Below, in pieces: positions 62,907 through 64,000 of a stretch of 64,000 nucleotides of DNA. The translations under genes and the position numbers were made by a program. This DNA is from Planctomycetota bacterium. Its GTDB lineage: Bacteria; Planctomycetota; UBA8742; UBA2392. The DNA is taken from positions 1 to 64,000 of the forward strand of contig JAHBXZ010000003.1 in assembly GCA_019636215.1 (NCBI GenBank), in the 5' to 3' direction. The notes beneath the pieces were generated by a model. That model had not been told where the DNA came from and made no database searches. It saw only the letters and a program-made list of their open reading frames with translations. Position 1 is the stretch's first letter. The number at the start of each line of letters is the position of its first letter.

Positions 62907-62940
62907 CCGGGAGGCCTGTCTCCCGGGGCGCTTTCGCGCC
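62907..62940 (-). other. Two tandem stem-loops directly after mraZ
   Basis: On the minus strand, GGCGC-GAAA-GCGCC (62927-62940, with a stable GNRA tetraloop) is followed by CCGGGAG-ACAGGC-CTCCCGG (62907-62926). No U-tract follows, so these are not ordinary terminators. They could protect mRNA ends or partly attenuate transcription into the rest of the cluster. Confidence 0.6.
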
Positions 62941-62946
62941 ATGGTG

Positions 62947-63432
62947 TCAGGCCTGCTTCGGCCTGGCTCCATTGAAAATCTCGGCGATCTGTGACGGGTC
63001 CATTCTCTCGAGATGAACCGGCACGTTTTCGTTCCTGGCTTCGTCCGGATCGCAGATCTGAAGGTGGTCGCCCGCCCCAGACACGATCACTTCACCCTTC
63101 AACTTCGCGTATTCGACATGCACTTTGGGCAGCAGGATTCGACCCTGCGCGTCCAATTCCACTTGCTCGACCAGCGACAACAGGTACTGGCGGTGGCGCT
63201 GCTGCGCATCCGGCAAACCCTCGCCCCCGGTCAACTCCTCGATCCGTCGTTCGCCTCCCTCAAGGTCAAAGACCTCCAGGTGTCGGAAGTCAGGCCCGGG
63301 CATCACGTACAGCAGAACCTTGCCGTCAGTGGCAGCCGGAAACCTTGAGCGAAACTTGGCCGGGATGTTGATGCGATTCTTTGCGTCCATCGAGGACGTG
63401 GCGGAACCGAAGTATCGCTGCGGTCTCGCCAT
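62947..63432 (-). CDS. mraZ: Transcriptional regulator MraZ
   Basis: 161 residues with two AbrB-type halves: YFGSATSSMDAKNRINIPAKFR early and VELDAQGRILLPKVHVEYAKL later. MraZ represses its own promoter in E. coli by binding repeated TGGG boxes. ATG 63432 is preceded by GGGAGGGG. It is first in the cluster and lies directly after the promoter at 63451-63479. Confidence 0.95.
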   Translation of the reverse strand: MARPQRYFGSATSSMDAKNRINIPAKFRSRFPAATDGKVLLYVMPGPDFRHLEVFDLEGGERRIEELTGGEGLPDAQQRHRQYLLSLVEQVELDAQGRILLPKVHVEYAKLKGEVIVSGAGDHLQICDPDEARNENVPVHLERMDPSQIAEIFNGARPKQA

Positions 63433-63450
63433 TTCCCCTCCCACGCGCCT

Positions 63451-63479
63451 ACTATACCCCACTTTCACCCACTTGGCAA
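63451..63479 (-). promoter_or_regulatory. mraZ promoter with MraZ-type operator boxes
   Basis: Minus strand: TTGCCA (-35, 63474-63479), a 17 bp spacer, TATAGT (-10, 63451-63456). Two GTGGG boxes (63458-63462 and 63468-63472) sit in the spacer exactly 10 bp apart, and a third lies 21 bp further upstream (63489-63493). MraZ is known to bind GTGGG/TGGG repeats at about 10 bp spacing. Binding here would block RNA polymerase, so autorepression is likely. The leader before the ATG would be only about 12 bases. Confidence 0.75.
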
Positions 63480-63727
63480 ATCAAACGACCCACTTTCTAC
63501 AAAATTCTTTACTGAACAGTACTTACATCCGTTTCCGAGCAGGTACAACCATCTAATTGCGCTACATGGTCCCATGAAGGCCCATATGTTGTGGTATAAC
63601 GCTGGCTGTGTCGTCGAAAACCACAGCACAAAATCACAATAATCGATAAGAAAATGGCCTTACCCGCCACAATTCCCCACCACGCTCGCCCCTTCCCCTG
63701 CCGCGCTTGCTCCAGCACAATCCCGTT

Positions 63728-64000
63728 ATGCCGGAGAGCCACTTCGCAGATCGCCTTCAGGCCGCCATAGACACCAAAGGCGCGCCGGTCTGCGCCGGTC
63801 TCGACCCCCGCCCGGACTGGATTCCCGCCAGTTTCTTTGAAGCTTCCATGCAGGCACACGGCCGCACACCCGCGGCGATTCGCGCGGCGGTCAAGGCTTT
63901 CTGCATGGAAGTGCTCGAGCTGGTTGCGCCGTATGTTCCTGCCACGAAGCCGCAAGTGGCGTTCTTTGAGGCGCTGGGGCCGGAAGGCCTGACAGATTTT
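63728..64000 (+). CDS. pyrF: Orotidine 5'-phosphate decarboxylase (start only)
   Basis: The visible 91 residues start MPESHFADRLQAAI and contain VCAGLDPRPDWIP and KPQVAFFEALGPEG, which match the long 'type 2' PyrF family (substrate-phosphate and catalytic Lys regions). It makes UMP from OMP in pyrimidine synthesis. The gene runs off the right edge. Confidence 0.88.
   Translation, partial: MPESHFADRLQAAIDTKGAPVCAGLDPRPDWIPASFFEASMQAHGRTPAAIRAAVKAFCMEVLELVAPYVPATKPQVAFFEALGPEGLTDF

Overview
The window is GC-rich chromosomal DNA from a Gram-negative-type bacterium, most probably an uncultured member of the Planctomycetota or a near relative in the PVC group. This placement is an inference. It rests on several exported HEAT-plus-VWA proteins, MoxR, Ser/Thr kinases (one with DWG in place of DFG), a trypsin/PDZ multidomain protein, an ADP-heptose-type glycosyltransferase, a diaminopimelate-type MurE, and intergenic repeats of a kind I associate with such genomes. 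A complete mraZ-rsmH-ftsI-murE-murF-mraY block shows a conventional peptidoglycan divisome pathway, which argues against the crown Planctomycetia that have lost most of it.

Layout. 1-0.9 kb: end of an unknown gene, then a 615 bp repeat-filled gap. 0.9-4.6 kb: an RsmB/NOP2-type rRNA methyltransferase (+) facing rimK and two DinB-like paralogues (-). 4.7-13.7 kb (all -): a VWA membrane protein, pdxA, a very large glycine-rich repeat lipoprotein, thiC and a low-GC kinase. 13.8-19.3 kb (+): asnS, a HAD-like protein, gatB, a Nudix hydrolase, a membrane protein and a metallophosphoesterase. A 204 bp fold-back element follows, and moxR (-) lies beyond it. 20.9-30.2 kb (+): two HEAT-VWA exported proteins, queC, an acidic-tailed protein, mfd, a SurA-like exported protein and a small MerR regulator. 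30.2-34.7 kb: a heptosyltransferase (-), a HEAT-repeat protein and an unknown protein (+).

34.7-37.9 kb is an accessory island with two broken Rhs-type segments and a leucine-rich-repeat gene. 37.9-42.5 kb (-) is the macromolecular-synthesis cluster dnaG-rpoD plus a C4 zinc-ribbon coiled-coil protein, followed by tRNA-Glu(CUC) on the other strand. 43.0-45.3 kb (+): a nucleotidyltransferase, a truncated haemoglobin with an extra C-terminal domain, and a threonine-dehydratase-like enzyme. 45.3-50.8 kb (-): a membrane Ser/Thr kinase and a trypsin-like/PDZ protein. 50.9-55.2 kb: a SixA-like phosphatase, an unknown anchored protein, an enoyl-CoA hydratase, a third HEAT-VWA protein and a small membrane protein.

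55.2-63.4 kb (-) is the mra cluster, transcribed mraZ - small ORF - rsmH - ftsL-like - ftsI - murE - murF - mraY. A sigma-70-like promoter stands in front of mraZ, with two GTGGG boxes in its spacer. The window ends inside pyrF.

The most interesting points are the Rhs/LRR island at 34.7-37.9 kb, the fold-back element at 19.3 kb that supplies the stop codons of both flanking genes, the family of exported HEAT-VWA proteins near moxR, the glycine-rich repeat lipoprotein, and the mraZ promoter.
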